Positions 8,422 to 17,353 of a DNA stretch of 64,000 bases are shown one piece after another; position 1 is the first letter of the stretch; each line of letters opens with the position of its first letter. This DNA is from Eutrophocola salsuginis (GTDB taxonomy: Bacteria; Pseudomonadota; Gammaproteobacteria; Pseudomonadales; Pseudohongiellaceae). Under the pieces are notes generated by a model. It was not told where the DNA came from. It ran no database searches and saw nothing but the letters and a program-made list of their open reading frames with translations. The translations under genes were made by a program, and so were the position numbers. The stretch spans positions 1,922,001 to 1,986,000 of the forward strand of contig JAYQTB010000004.1 in NCBI GenBank assembly GCA_038147195.1. The letters run 5' to 3'.

Positions 8422-8874
8422 TTATTGGGCCGCTTCGGCTTCTGCCCGCGACTTGTAACCCATGCCGACCCACTTTTCCCAGTCGGCACTGGGACCGCAA
8501 CCACCATCGTTGGGCCGGTAAAAGGTTCCTTCGGCATCGATGATATAACCGACCGCCCCGCCGGGGCGACCATCATGCAGCGGACAGTACACCACCTGTA
8601 CTTTATGGCCGGGCTGGAAGGTGAAGCCGTTCATCGAAGGGGAACGCGACAAGAGTGCTGGTGGCGCCGCACCCTCAAAACTAAAGAGCGTGCCGTCTTC
8701 GGTTTCTATGTACAAGGCGATATGCGGGCTGTTGAAAGCCCACCGCACCACGGTGCCGGACAGCAGTTCCTCGCGGTCGCGGTCGAACATAGCGAAGCTG
8801 TGGTGGGCCAGCGCAGTATCCATCAGTGTCAGCAGAAAGCCACCCAGCGGAATCAGGTAATACATTTTTTTCAT
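8422..8874 (-). CDS. DUF6152-like secreted protein, copy 2
   Basis: About 150 residues. The ATG at 8874 is preceded by AGGAGA and gives a compact signal peptide ending TALA; an in-frame ATG at 8892 would add six polar residues. Predicted mature N-terminus is HHSFAMFDRDRE. The family motif here is FNSPH (Ser replaces the first part of the usual xNPH), followed by IALYIETEDG. A C-terminal extension after GHKVQVVYCPLHDGRPG contains two cysteines (YCPLHDG, GGCGPS), absent from copy 1, which could form a disulfide. Operonic with FSGTW-type genes on both sides. Confidence 0.78.
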   Translation of the reverse strand: MKKMYYLIPLGGFLLTLMDTALAHHSFAMFDRDREELLSGTVVRWAFNSPHIALYIETEDGTLFSFEGAAPPALLSRSPSMNGFTFQPGHKVQVVYCPLHDGRPGGAVGYIIDAEGTFYRPNDGGCGPSADWEKWVGMGYKSRAEAEAAQ

Positions 8875-8892
8875 GTTCTTCTCCTCTCTCAC

Positions 8893-9915
8893 CTACTGCA
8901 CGGCTTCACTGAATATCGGGCTCTTTTCCTGGCCTACCAGATCAGGCGGCAGGTCGGGATTGCGCAGGTGGTCTAGGCCCCGCGGATCCACGTAGCCTGG
9001 TTCGCCGGGCAAGCGATACTGGGTCGACGGTCTGCCGTCCTCGTCGAACGTCAGGTAAGTGTTGTCGTTCTGCGCACATTCCCAGTAGCGCATGCGAAAG
9101 CCCATCTCTTCCAGGTCGGGCCGCGGGCGGAAAGTGTAGACCGCGGTGATTGGCTCTACGAGGCTCAGCTCGTCATAGAAAGTGACATTGTTCACCAGGC
9201 GCTTTGTGCCGTTGTTGAGAGTTTCCATGCGCCAAACTTCGACGGTCTCGAACTGGTTGCTGGTCGGCGGCGTACCGCGAAAATAATCCCCGGGGAAAAT
9301 ATCGACCGTGTGCACGATCAGCATGTCATCTACCCAGAAACCGACCGAATCGCCAGCGGCGTAATGGGTACCGTCGATGTTCTTGTGCTCCTGGTTAATG
9401 TATATGCGGCGCATGTCGTTGCCGAGGTCATTGTTCCACCAGGACTGGCTGGGCGTATTGACGAATTCACGCACGTAGGGCTCGAGCAGCCATCGCGGCA
9501 TGCCGGCGGGCTCGCAGGACGTGAGACGGTCGTAGTCAACGCCAAGATCGCGCCGGTACTGGAAAGCGGCCTCATAATCTGGCGTCAGTACGCCTTGCTT
9601 GATAACCACATTCTCACCTTCACCAAAGGGGCCGATGGAACCGCCATTGGTCGACTCCAGGAACAGCTGGTTGCCGCTGTTGTTGCCTTCGGCAGACCAC
9701 AGGCCCTCCCACTTCGGGACGCTATCGTACGTGTGTGTGGTGCCACCCTTGTGATAGTTGAACAGGAAATCGTAATGCGCCGTGGAATTGGCAAAGCGTT
9801 GTGGCGGTGGCACCACTTCCGGCAAGGTTACACCAGGTGGCGACTGGGCATGCAACATGGCCGACACCAGGATGCTTGCGCAGGCTAGCAGTGACGTGGA
9901 GACAGTTCGGCTCAT
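8893..9915 (-). CDS. Secreted FSGTW-type protein, long variant, copy 2
   Basis: A 340-residue exported protein (signal peptide ends MLHAQ), the first gene of the operon that continues into the 8422, 7743 and 7344 genes. It lacks a literal FSGTW but has PKWEGLWSAEGNN at the equivalent place, then FWVDDMLIVHTVDIFPG, which matches the W-x-G-D-x-L-V-x-E-T stretch of its relatives, and FETVEVWRME. It is rich in Trp and Tyr. Two cysteines (SCEPAGMP, WECAQND) are spaced as in the related C-terminal modules. Function unknown; inferred to be a specialised member of the same secreted family. Confidence 0.7.
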   Translation of the reverse strand: MSRTVSTSLLACASILVSAMLHAQSPPGVTLPEVVPPPQRFANSTAHYDFLFNYHKGGTTHTYDSVPKWEGLWSAEGNNSGNQLFLESTNGGSIGPFGEGENVVIKQGVLTPDYEAAFQYRRDLGVDYDRLTSCEPAGMPRWLLEPYVREFVNTPSQSWWNNDLGNDMRRIYINQEHKNIDGTHYAAGDSVGFWVDDMLIVHTVDIFPGDYFRGTPPTSNQFETVEVWRMETLNNGTKRLVNNVTFYDELSLVEPITAVYTFRPRPDLEEMGFRMRYWECAQNDNTYLTFDEDGRPSTQYRLPGEPGYVDPRGLDHLRNPDLPPDLVGQEKSPIFSEAVQ

Positions 9916-9994
9916 TCCTTTCCCCCCTTATTAGTGTTTTGTTTTATCAGATCTATGTGGATCCTGTTGCTATATGTATCACTCGGCGCAGCAA

Positions 9995-11197
9995 TCAGCC
10001 AGAAAATGGTTCTATCGACACTCGGGTTTTCAGGTCAGTCTTACAAAAGGCGTGCAGGAAGCAGGTCTGCTCCGACATATCCAACGCCCGGCGGGCAAAG
10101 TTGTCGTCCTCGCCGGTGACTAGGTAGACATGTGTCTCCACCGGGTCGGCGCTGCCGGCCTTGCCGGTGCCGCCGCTGGCGCCAGCCTTTGAGAAATGCG
10201 TGTCCTGTAGGATGCGGTATTCCTGCAGCGGTTTTTCAACGATCCTTGCGTAACGGCCAAACTGCGTCATGAAACAGAAGCCGATGCCAGCGGAAATGTA
10301 ACTGGCCGCATCGGGCGCCAGGCCCTTGCCGCCGCTTCCCGGGGCCTCGTCGCACAGATAGTAGAAGATAGAGCCGTGCGGATTGAACAGTTGCTGCTCC
10401 ACCTGCTTCACGCCGTCATCGCGTAGCGTACAGATACCGCGCACGTGCAAGATGCGATCCTGTTCGTCCTTGAGACTATCGCCGGCCAGCGTGACGGATT
10501 CCTCGGTCTTGGGTGTCAGGCCGCCCTTCTTTAGCAGACCGCTCCAGTCATCGGCCGTAGGTTGCGCCCTATCGAAATGGTCACCGGGGTCTGGTTCCGC
10601 CGGTCTGCCGACAGGCAGTGCGCGATCCGTTTCGATCTCCACGCCGTTGTGATTGAGGGTGAACAGACTTTCGAGTGTGCCGCGCATGAGACCGTTCAGG
10701 GGTGATGCTGCCACCGCATCCAGTACGAGGCATTGTAGGGTGTCGCGATCTGCACTGCTGTCGGCCTGTACGGCCAGTTTCACGTCTTTTGCGCCACCTG
10801 TCATGGTTCCCCTCAGGGCCGAACCCTTCATGGTGTAGTAGTTGTCCTGCACCAGGCGGATGTTGTTGATGGTGACGCTGCGCTGTTTCGCCAGAGCCAG
10901 GATCTCGTTCATGTAGGAACAGACCATGCCGGTGGTAAGAAAAGACAGGGGGCACGGCGCGACATCGAATCCGTTAAGATAGGCACCCTCGTCGCTGGCC
11001 AGGCGCCAGACCGTACCTGTGCTGGCGGCGGCCACCAGTGCCTCCTTCTGCATGACCGAGAGGGAACGTACGCATAGCCGTACCGCCTCCCCCAGGCGGA
11101 TGCCGGGCGCTGCAAATCCCAGTGCTTCCGGATTGGCGACCTTGAAGAACAGGGGCTTACCGCTGTCCACCAGCGGATTGGCGCGGGTTTGGGTCAT
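9995..11197 (-). CDS. Duplicated OsmC-domain protein
   Basis: About 400 residues containing two OsmC-like halves. The first (to about residue 200) has the domain's first cysteine in APCPLSFLTTGMVCSYMNEI and a second in DTLQCLVLDAVAASP, as in OsmC/Ohr thiol peroxidases. The second half repeats the layout: APDAASYISAGIGFCFMTQF and ALDMSEQTCFLHAFC. OsmC/Ohr enzymes usually dimerise to make the active site, so a tandem fusion could be a built-in dimer. The start chosen (ATG at 11197) has GGAG eight bases upstream; the frame is open further up. No signal peptide. Divergent from the ankyrin gene. Confidence 0.72.
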   Translation of the reverse strand: MTQTRANPLVDSGKPLFFKVANPEALGFAAPGIRLGEAVRLCVRSLSVMQKEALVAAASTGTVWRLASDEGAYLNGFDVAPCPLSFLTTGMVCSYMNEILALAKQRSVTINNIRLVQDNYYTMKGSALRGTMTGGAKDVKLAVQADSSADRDTLQCLVLDAVAASPLNGLMRGTLESLFTLNHNGVEIETDRALPVGRPAEPDPGDHFDRAQPTADDWSGLLKKGGLTPKTEESVTLAGDSLKDEQDRILHVRGICTLRDDGVKQVEQQLFNPHGSIFYYLCDEAPGSGGKGLAPDAASYISAGIGFCFMTQFGRYARIVEKPLQEYRILQDTHFSKAGASGGTGKAGSADPVETHVYLVTGEDDNFARRALDMSEQTCFLHAFCKTDLKTRVSIEPFSG

Positions 11198-11340
11198 GAC
11201 GTACTCCGGGTTTTCTGGGTTAATCATGCAAGGTAATAGAAGTTCCGGGGCCTGGCAATTCGGCTCTTTTGCAGGCAAATCACCAAATTTTTGTTAGACT
11301 GCACGAACTTTCCGTACACAAATACCTTCAGAAAACAGCC

Positions 11341-12963
11341 ATGAAAATACGAACCATACTATTCTTCTTGGCGCTCTCTATCCAGGGTACAAGTCAGTTA
11401 GCTCTGGGCCAGGGCCAGCTCGCCGAAACCATTGCCAGCGGGGATATCGCCGCGGCACTGCAGCAGATAGTCGATGGCGCCGACGTCAACGCTCGCCAGA
11501 GCGACGGCACAATGCCACTTATGTATGCCGCCTACCTGGGCAACACGGATCTGGCCAAGGCCCTGGTCGCTGCTGGCGCCGACGTCAATGCTGTAAATGA
11601 TTACGGCACATCGGCTATTCTCGAAGCCTCTATCATCGGCGCCACCGGCGTACTGGAAGTGCTACTGGAAAACGGCGCCGACGCTAACTGGGCCAACCCC
11701 GAGGGTGAAACCCCGCTGATGAATGTCGCCCGGGGCGGCATGCACGACGCCGCAAGAATATTGCTAAGACACGGTGCCGATGTAAATGCCGTGGAGAAAT
11801 GGGGTGGCCAGTCCGCCCTGCTGTGGGCGGCAGCCCAGAGCCAACCAGCCATGCTGCAGTTGTTGATCGAGCACGGTGCGGACGTGAACCAGCGCAGTGC
11901 AAGCCGTCACTGGGAGCGAACTCTACTGGATGAACCCCGGCCGAAGATCATGAACAAAGGTGGTTTCACCGCTTTGCATTTTGCTGCCCGAGAAGGCTGC
12001 GTAGCATGCATCGATATCCTAGTTGATGCCGGTGCAGACCTCAATGCTCATGATCCGGAACGCGTGACTCCCCTGAACATGGCGCTGGTGAATTTTCACT
12101 TTGATACGGCTGCCGCGCTGATCAATGCGGGTGCAGATGTGAACAAGTGGGACCTCTATGGCCGTACACCACTGTTCAACGCTATCGACCTGCATACCAT
12201 GCCCATCGGCGGCAGGGCCGACATTCCGTCCGAGGATCCCACGTCGGGATACGACATCGCCGTCATGCTACTCGAACGCGGCGCCAACCCGAACAGCCAG
12301 CTCAAGATGGTACCACCCCTGCGCGAAGCGATTTATGACCGCGGTTCCGACAAGGTGCTGACCACCGGCGCTACCCCGCTGATGCGCGCCGTAAAAGGCG
12401 GTGACATCGAATCCACCAAACTGCTGCTCGCCCACGGCGCCCTGCCCGACCTACCAAACATGGAAGGCCAGACCCCGATGATGATCGTGGCCGGCATGGG
12501 TCACACCTCCTCACCGACCCGCGGCAAGTACCGCACACAGGAACAAAGCATCGAGGCGATTCGCCTTTTGCTGGAGGCCGGCGCAGACATCAATGCCCTG
12601 TCAGGCGATCCTGCCCTGCCGACCGGTGTGCGCCCGGTGGATTACCAGCGAGACAAGAACCTGCATCCAGCTAACGAGGGAGAAGTGGTCATTCACGGCC
12701 AGACCGCACTGCATGGCGCCGCCAAGCAGGGCTGGACCGACGTGGCACGCTTCCTCATCGAGAACGGCGCCATCCAGCAGGTGGTGGATGAAGCCGGCAC
12801 CACCCCGTTCGATTTGGCCATGGGCCGTTATGCCCCGGCCTATAACGATTCCGCTCCGCAGCCCTTCTTCGAGACCGCCACTTATCTGCAGGAAGAGTGT
12901 ATAAAGATCGACAACTGCGTAATTCCTGAGCCCATTAGGATGGAGCTGTTCCTCTCACAATAA
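11341..12963 (+). CDS. Secreted ankyrin-repeat protein, copy 1
   Basis: A 540-residue exported protein: signal peptide ending ALGQ, then roughly ten ankyrin repeats recognisable by their tips (GADVNAR, GADVNAV, GADANWA, HGADVNQR, GADLNAHD, GADVNKWD, GADINALS). Longer insertions between repeats carry SRHWERTLLDEPRP and the TSGYDIAVMLLERGANPN segment. The C-terminal tail has two cysteines (EECIKIDNC). Periplasmic ankyrin proteins are unusual; in bacteria some protect against peroxide or bind partner enzymes (AnkB-type). A paralogue with the same insertions is at 39792-41363. The ATG at 11341 is chosen because the signal peptide starts there. A terminator follows immediately. Confidence 0.85.
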   Translation: MKIRTILFFLALSIQGTSQLALGQGQLAETIASGDIAAALQQIVDGADVNARQSDGTMPLMYAAYLGNTDLAKALVAAGADVNAVNDYGTSAILEASIIGATGVLEVLLENGADANWANPEGETPLMNVARGGMHDAARILLRHGADVNAVEKWGGQSALLWAAAQSQPAMLQLLIEHGADVNQRSASRHWERTLLDEPRPKIMNKGGFTALHFAAREGCVACIDILVDAGADLNAHDPERVTPLNMALVNFHFDTAAALINAGADVNKWDLYGRTPLFNAIDLHTMPIGGRADIPSEDPTSGYDIAVMLLERGANPNSQLKMVPPLREAIYDRGSDKVLTTGATPLMRAVKGGDIESTKLLLAHGALPDLPNMEGQTPMMIVAGMGHTSSPTRGKYRTQEQSIEAIRLLLEAGADINALSGDPALPTGVRPVDYQRDKNLHPANEGEVVIHGQTALHGAAKQGWTDVARFLIENGAIQQVVDEAGTTPFDLAMGRYAPAYNDSAPQPFFETATYLQEECIKIDNCVIPEPIRMELFLSQ

Positions 12964-12978
12964 AGCAAGGCAAAAATA

Positions 12979-13010
12979 AAGGCGCTTAGAGCGAGAGCTC
13001 CAAGCGCCTT
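12979..13010. terminator. Bidirectional hairpin between convergent genes
   Basis: A perfect 9-bp stem, AAGGCGCTT and AAGCGCCTT, with a smaller GAGC/GCTC stem nested in the loop. It lies between the ankyrin gene and the convergent esterase gene, the expected place for a shared terminator. The T-tract on each side is short. Confidence 0.6.
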
Positions 13011-13037
13011 GTTCCTTGGTTGTTGTCTCTGTCGACG

Positions 13038-13991
13038 CTAGTTGCCAATCATGTCGTGGTAGAAACGGATAAGTCCGTTGGTGATGGTGGTGTCCGCGGT
13101 GTCGATGCTCATGACATGCGAGACATGGTTGTAACCCTGCCACTGCGTGTACATCGGACAGTTATCGTACTTGTGGCATAGCGTGGCATATATATCGGCT
13201 ACACTGGATTCGATGAAGGCAGGATCATACTCGGCGCTCCACAAATATACAGGCACTTGCTGGCCCTCGTAGGATTTGGCCAGGGCCAGCGGTGAGTTGG
13301 CCTCTCGCATGGCAGCGTCATCACCGTAATAGGCGGCTGAGCCACCGCCACAGCCACAGGAACTCAGGATGGCAGCCACGATACCGGGACCTTCCGGCAG
13401 CTGTGATGCTTCATGGAACAGGTAGGTCGCCACGTGTGTGGCACCAGCGGAGTTGCCCATGAGAAAGACATTGTCAGGGTTACCGCCATAATTCGCGATG
13501 TTCTCCTGAACCCATTCAATTATCATGCGCAGGTCTTCCGCCCCTGCCGGAAATTTCACTTCAGGTGCAAGCCGGTAATTGGCGTTAATACCGATACCCC
13601 CCATACGCGCCACCCACTTACCGATATTGCTGTAGATGAGGTTCTCAGTCGCTGCACTGACCTTGTCACCTCCAGTTAGGCCGCCGCCGTGAAAATAGAT
13701 TAACACCGGGCCGCCTTCACGAAAGCCAGCATCGCTGACCCATAGGTCTAAATTCTGCAGAGGATGCGGGCCATAGGAAATGTCGCCGTGCAGGACAAGC
13801 CCATCGGAATCCATTGCCTGGTGCAGCGGCGTGTAGAGCGCCTGGGTCTTCGTGTTAACTTCTCCGTTCCACTGCTTTCCGATGTCTGCGACACCCTGGA
13901 ACGCAGCACGCACTAAATCATCCTGGGCCACGACGAACGCGCTGGCGAAACATAAGACAGAAAGTATTAATACTTTAAAGTAGCTTTTCAC
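13038..13991 (-). CDS. Secreted alpha/beta hydrolase (carboxylesterase/HSL-like)
   Basis: A 317-residue exported hydrolase acting on esters. GTG start; signal peptide ends VVAQ. Seen: the oxyanion-hole motif IYFHGGGLTGG, the nucleophile elbow MGNSAGATH, an Asp candidate in YDPAFIES, and the catalytic His region YNHVSHVMS. A cysteine/glycine patch (SSCGCGGGSA) follows the nucleophile region and is unusual. The fold matches the hormone-sensitive-lipase-like group. Substrate is unknown; the gene stands alone, convergent with the ankyrin gene. Confidence 0.85.
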   Translation of the reverse strand: MKSYFKVLILSVLCFASAFVVAQDDLVRAAFQGVADIGKQWNGEVNTKTQALYTPLHQAMDSDGLVLHGDISYGPHPLQNLDLWVSDAGFREGGPVLIYFHGGGLTGGDKVSAATENLIYSNIGKWVARMGGIGINANYRLAPEVKFPAGAEDLRMIIEWVQENIANYGGNPDNVFLMGNSAGATHVATYLFHEASQLPEGPGIVAAILSSCGCGGGSAAYYGDDAAMREANSPLALAKSYEGQQVPVYLWSAEYDPAFIESSVADIYATLCHKYDNCPMYTQWQGYNHVSHVMSIDTADTTITNGLIRFYHDMIGN

Positions 13992-14076
13992 GAGATTCCC
14001 CCAAATTTTGAAACCGGCAGTGAATGTCTGCCCTTTATCCTTTTATTGACCTTTTCTTATCTGCAATATCGAATAT

Positions 14077-14092
14077 AGGTTCATACGAACCT
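14077..14092. promoter_or_regulatory. Perfect 16-bp inverted repeat upstream of the esterase
   Basis: AGGTTCATACGAACCT, two 6-bp arms around ATAC. It lies 85 bp upstream of the esterase GTG start (minus strand), in a 390-bp gap that otherwise holds only a doubtful small frame. It could be a repressor operator or part of an RNA hairpin; no known regulator site is recognised. Confidence 0.3.
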
Positions 14093-14120
14093 CTACCGAC
14101 CTACTCGGACCTTCAGTAAT

Positions 14121-14222
14121 TCAACCCGGCAAATCTGCATCTGCCGGGCCAGACTTGTTGCGCACCAGTAAAATCAGAATGCTGAAAATGATTAGAAGTA
14201 ACCCTGGGCTGATCTTGTTCAT
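14121..14222 (-). CDS. Possible 33-residue single-pass membrane protein
   Basis: Short frame MNKISPGLLLIIFSILILLV followed by a polar tail ending in PADADLPG. One strong transmembrane helix, basic residues on both flanks. The last codons and stop fall next to a CCCGGCA/TGCCGGG hairpin, which could act as a terminator. The ribosome-binding site is weak (GCAGG). It resembles many small membrane proteins of unknown role; it could also be chance hydrophobic sequence. Confidence 0.3.
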   Translation of the reverse strand: MNKISPGLLLIIFSILILLVRNKSGPADADLPG

Positions 14223-14384
14223 TGTGCCTGCCCGTTTGCTGTAGATACCCGCAAAGAATAGCATAGACATCCCTGGAAGGTGGAAGCCCCTAGATAATGG
14301 CACCAACGTGCCAAACCCGATACCCGGACCAGATATTGCAGTATCATTACCCTTGGCCTAGACAACAATTTCAGGAAACTAACG

Positions 14385-15443
14385 ATGCAAACGCCACGCC
14401 TGCTTATTCTGTTAGCAGCACTTTGCCTGCCTGTCACCAGCGTCGCCCACCACAGCTTTTTTGGCCGTTTCGACAACAGCACCCACATTGAACTGGAAGG
14501 CGTGATCACACGCCTGCACTGGGAAAACCCACACATCCATATTTTCTTGAGAACCGCAGATGGCAAGGAGTGGGACCTGGAAAGCGGCTCGCCAACCCTA
14601 ATGCAGCGCGCTGGTATTCCGCGGGATGCCCTGGAAGAAGGCATGACCGTTCGAGTCGCCGCCTGGCCGCCAATGACCGACAAGGTCGAGGCCTTCGCAA
14701 CCAACGTACTACTCCCGGACGGCACAGAACTGCTTATGCAGACGGGGCAGCAGGCCTATTTCAAGGACGAGGTCATCGGTGATTTCTCCTACCGCTTTCG
14801 CACCGAGGGCGACCGCAGCCATCCAGAGTGGGGCATCTTCCGCATGTGGACCTTTACCGGCGCCGACGGATTTCTGTTCCCGGACTCCATCGACCGTAAC
14901 TACGACAGATACCAGTACCCGCTCACGGCGACCGCAAGGAAAGTCTTGGACAATTTTGACCCGGCTCGGGACAACCCGACCAACAATTGCCAGCCCAAGG
15001 GTATGCCCCTGATCATGGAGCAACCCCTGCCGATGGAGATAATCCGCGACGGCGACAAAGTGGTATTGCGAATCGAAGAATATGAACTCAGGCGCACGAT
15101 TCACGTCGGTGAGACCGCCGCGCCCGCAGGCACGCCATTCACGCTGCTAGGATATTCCTGGGGCTGGTGGGAAGGCGAACCCTGGGGAGCCGAGAGTACA
15201 CTGGTGGCACGTACCACACACATCGGTTTTCCCTGGTTGACACAGCGCGGCATTCCGCTCAGTCACGCCGCTGGCGTCGAGGAACGCTTCACCATGATTG
15301 AGGAAGGCGCCTTCATGGACTACCAGATGGTGGTTACCGACGCGATCAACTTCACCACGCCCATTGTGCTGTCCAAGAAATGGATCCATGTCCCGGGCGT
15401 GGAAATACTGCCCTTCAGTTGTGAAGAGATCAGCCAGTATTAG
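14385..15443 (+). CDS. Fusion of DUF6152-like and FSGTW-type modules, copy 3
   Basis: A 352-residue exported protein. Signal peptide ends TSVA, giving a mature N-terminus HHSFFGRFDNS. Residues up to about 120 are a complete DUF6152-like module with WENPHIHIFL. From about residue 135 onward is an FSGTW-type module: the GVEERFTM and ESTLVARTTHIGFPW stretches match the stand-alone proteins, and a Cys near the middle (NNCQPKGMPL) and one at the end (PFSCEEI) match the Cys pair of relatives. This direct fusion supports a working partnership of the two families. It is followed after 12 bp by the DUF2721 gene. Confidence 0.78.
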   Translation: MQTPRLLILLAALCLPVTSVAHHSFFGRFDNSTHIELEGVITRLHWENPHIHIFLRTADGKEWDLESGSPTLMQRAGIPRDALEEGMTVRVAAWPPMTDKVEAFATNVLLPDGTELLMQTGQQAYFKDEVIGDFSYRFRTEGDRSHPEWGIFRMWTFTGADGFLFPDSIDRNYDRYQYPLTATARKVLDNFDPARDNPTNNCQPKGMPLIMEQPLPMEIIRDGDKVVLRIEEYELRRTIHVGETAAPAGTPFTLLGYSWGWWEGEPWGAESTLVARTTHIGFPWLTQRGIPLSHAAGVEERFTMIEEGAFMDYQMVVTDAINFTTPIVLSKKWIHVPGVEILPFSCEEISQY

Positions 15444-15455
15444 GAGATAACCAAA

Positions 15456-15896
15456 GTGGAGGCGCTTTTTCAGGTTAGCAGTATCTCCGGCGTCATCCAG
15501 CTTGCTGTCGCACCGGTGTTTCTGCTTGCGGGTATCAGTGGCGCGCTGATGGTGATGTCAAACCGGTTGGGTCGCATAGTTGACCGCGGCCGGTTCCTGA
15601 AGGACAGGACGGCAACAGCCAGTGACGAAGAACTGGTCGTCATCCGGGACGAGCTGAACCGGCTCGACATCCGAGCCTCCTGGACTAACTGGGCCATCAC
15701 CCTGGCCACGTCCTGTGCCCTGCTGGTGTGTCTGGTCATTGTCTTTCTGTTCCTAGGGGCGGTCTTCGATATCAAACTCAATAATTTCATCGCCTTCCTT
15801 TTCGTGGTGGCGATGCTGTGCTTGAGCTTGGCGTTTATTCTGTTCCTTCGGGAGATCCGGATGAGTACATCAGCCTTCCAGTTTCGCCAAGACTAA
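15456..15896 (+). CDS. DUF2721 family membrane protein
   Basis: A 146-residue inner-membrane protein with three hydrophobic segments: one near the N-terminus (IQLAVAPVFLLAGISGALMV) and two in the second half. Between the first and second lies the family's conserved charged stretch MSNRLGRIVDRGRFL. GTG start with TAGGAG seven bases upstream. Function of DUF2721 proteins is not known. It is the second gene of the 14385 transcription unit. Confidence 0.8.
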   Translation: MEALFQVSSISGVIQLAVAPVFLLAGISGALMVMSNRLGRIVDRGRFLKDRTATASDEELVVIRDELNRLDIRASWTNWAITLATSCALLVCLVIVFLFLGAVFDIKLNNFIAFLFVVAMLCLSLAFILFLREIRMSTSAFQFRQD

Positions 15897-15900
15897 ACAG

Positions 15901-16035
15901 CTACCGGCATATTTGTATGCGTGCCTCGGCGTAACCTTGCGACTCTATTCCTTCCACTACTTCCAGGCGCCTGCGTAATCCCTGCAGGTTGTAGATCTGT
16001 ATGGCTAATCTGGTACGGAACCGGAATTCAGGCGG
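15901..16035 (-). pseudogene. Possible C-terminal gene remnant
   Basis: A 45-codon open stretch on the minus strand just after the GyrI-like gene, ending TAG at 15901, with coding-like composition (LRRRLEVVEGIESQGYAEAR). It has no good start codon and overlaps the end of the GyrI-like gene by 8 bp. It may be the tail of a decayed gene. No family recognised. Confidence 0.2.
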
Positions 16036-16507
16036 GTTTTACTGGGATATAAATGTCTATCTCACAGTCGACGGAGGTCGGGCTGAAGCGCTCGTCATAC
16101 AGCTCATAACCCGGCGTGCTCAAAGGTACATAATCAGATTCAGCAATCCACCGAAACAGTTTTTCAAAGGCATTGGGCAGGTCGGTGAGGATGCCCTTAT
16201 GCGTGAGCATGGCGAATTTGCCGCCAGGCACCTGTAGTTTCTCCATGCCTTTGGGCACCTTCGTTTTTGTGGTCACTGGCGCGCAGGCCATGTAGCAGGT
16301 CTCGCCCAGTTCCGCCTGCTCTGGCGTTGAATAGAACACGCCGAAGCCAATGGTCTCGCTCAGCTTTGGGAATATCTCCCCAGCGCGTTTCGTATAGCTG
16401 CCCCAGACACCAGAGATACCCTCGAAATTATCCATTGGTCCCTGGTATTCAACACCGATGACAGTAAAGGCATCGCGATCGACGATGACAGGTTTGCGGG
16501 TGGCCAT
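16028..16507 (-). CDS. GyrI-like small-molecule-binding domain protein
   Basis: A 159-residue cytoplasmic protein of the GyrI-like/AraC effector-binding superfamily. It is a stand-alone domain without a DNA-binding region. Seen: paired beta strands and the typical YELYDERF element near the C-terminus, plus VPGGKFAMLTHKG. Such proteins bind hydrophobic drugs or small ligands, and some hydrolyse them. Its ATG overlaps the stop of the upstream FSGTW-type gene (TAATG), so the two are translationally coupled. Ligand unknown. Confidence 0.75.
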   Translation of the reverse strand: MATRKPVIVDRDAFTVIGVEYQGPMDNFEGISGVWGSYTKRAGEIFPKLSETIGFGVFYSTPEQAELGETCYMACAPVTTKTKVPKGMEKLQVPGGKFAMLTHKGILTDLPNAFEKLFRWIAESDYVPLSTPGYELYDERFSPTSVDCEIDIYIPVKPA

Positions 16508-17331
16508 TAATCACCCTCTCTTTCTAATTGCTGGCGCAGTTCTTCCAATTCATCAAGCTCCTGGTTGTTGGTGCAGTAGAACTCGTTTATCGGCGTCTGC
16601 GTCAGCGTCCAGCGCCGAGGGGCGGAACGCCAGGGTTCGGCGAGTACTTGCGGGTCATCGACGATCACTTCTACGATGAGGTAGTTCTCGGACGGGCGTG
16701 AGTAGCGTTCGGTGACCTTCAATTCGTCACTGTGGTACCAGCCGTTGGGCATGATAAAGGTTCGTTCATCGAAAGTTGTAGACTCGACGACCAGCGTGTC
16801 GCCTTCCCAGTGCGCTGTGCTGTTGCCGTGGAATAGCGGCTCTGGGTACTCGGGCGACTGGCGGCCGTCGGTATAGATAACGCGGAAGTTGTTCAGCACC
16901 TCAAAAAGTTGCACGAAGACCTCTTCCTTGTGGACCAGCATGGTGCCGTAGGGATTTTGCAGCCAGATGGCGGGGACGCCCCGCGGCATGCAATTGACTG
17001 AAGACTTCGACAATTCCAGCTCGATCTCTGACATGTTGGCCATCTGTTCACGGGCAGCGGGCAGAAATTGCGGCGGCAGTTCAGGCGTCACGGCAGGGTC
17101 GTACTGGCGGCGTGCCGCAGGTTCGACACCGAAACGTCCGCTCACACCCTGGCCGGCGCTGTTAGGCAACCACATGCCGGTGAAATCGGGCTTGCCATTC
17201 GCCAAGTGCGGTGCCGGACCGCCAGGAGGCATGACCCTGATTAGGTATTCCTCGTCTTGGGCCTGAACCCCGGACTCCAGGAGAATACTGCCTAGACATA
17301 ACAGAAGCGGATATTTCCATTTGAGCTGCAT
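16507..17331 (-). CDS. Secreted FSGTW-type protein, copy 4
   Basis: A 274-residue exported protein (signal peptide ends VQAQ). The domain opens with KPDFTGMWLPNSAGQGV and shows WEGDTLVVESTTF, LKVTERYSRP and AEPWRSAPRRW, the same landmarks as the other copies. A Cys-Met-Pro-Arg-Gly-Val-Pro segment in the middle parallels the NNCQPKGMPL of the 14385 fusion. The C-terminus is an acidic/basic helix (LDELEELRQQLEREGD) that could be a coiled coil. It lies downstream of a DUF6152-like gene and is coupled to the GyrI-like gene. Confidence 0.75.
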   Translation of the reverse strand: MQLKWKYPLLLCLGSILLESGVQAQDEEYLIRVMPPGGPAPHLANGKPDFTGMWLPNSAGQGVSGRFGVEPAARRQYDPAVTPELPPQFLPAAREQMANMSEIELELSKSSVNCMPRGVPAIWLQNPYGTMLVHKEEVFVQLFEVLNNFRVIYTDGRQSPEYPEPLFHGNSTAHWEGDTLVVESTTFDERTFIMPNGWYHSDELKVTERYSRPSENYLIVEVIVDDPQVLAEPWRSAPRRWTLTQTPINEFYCTNNQELDELEELRQQLEREGD

Positions 17332-17353
17332 TATTTACCCCCTTTCCTATTGC

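Noticed and set aside
8152..8976. 274-codon open frame opposite the FSGTW-type and DUF6152-like genes
   Set aside because: It spans the boundaries of three well-supported minus-strand genes and has no domain.
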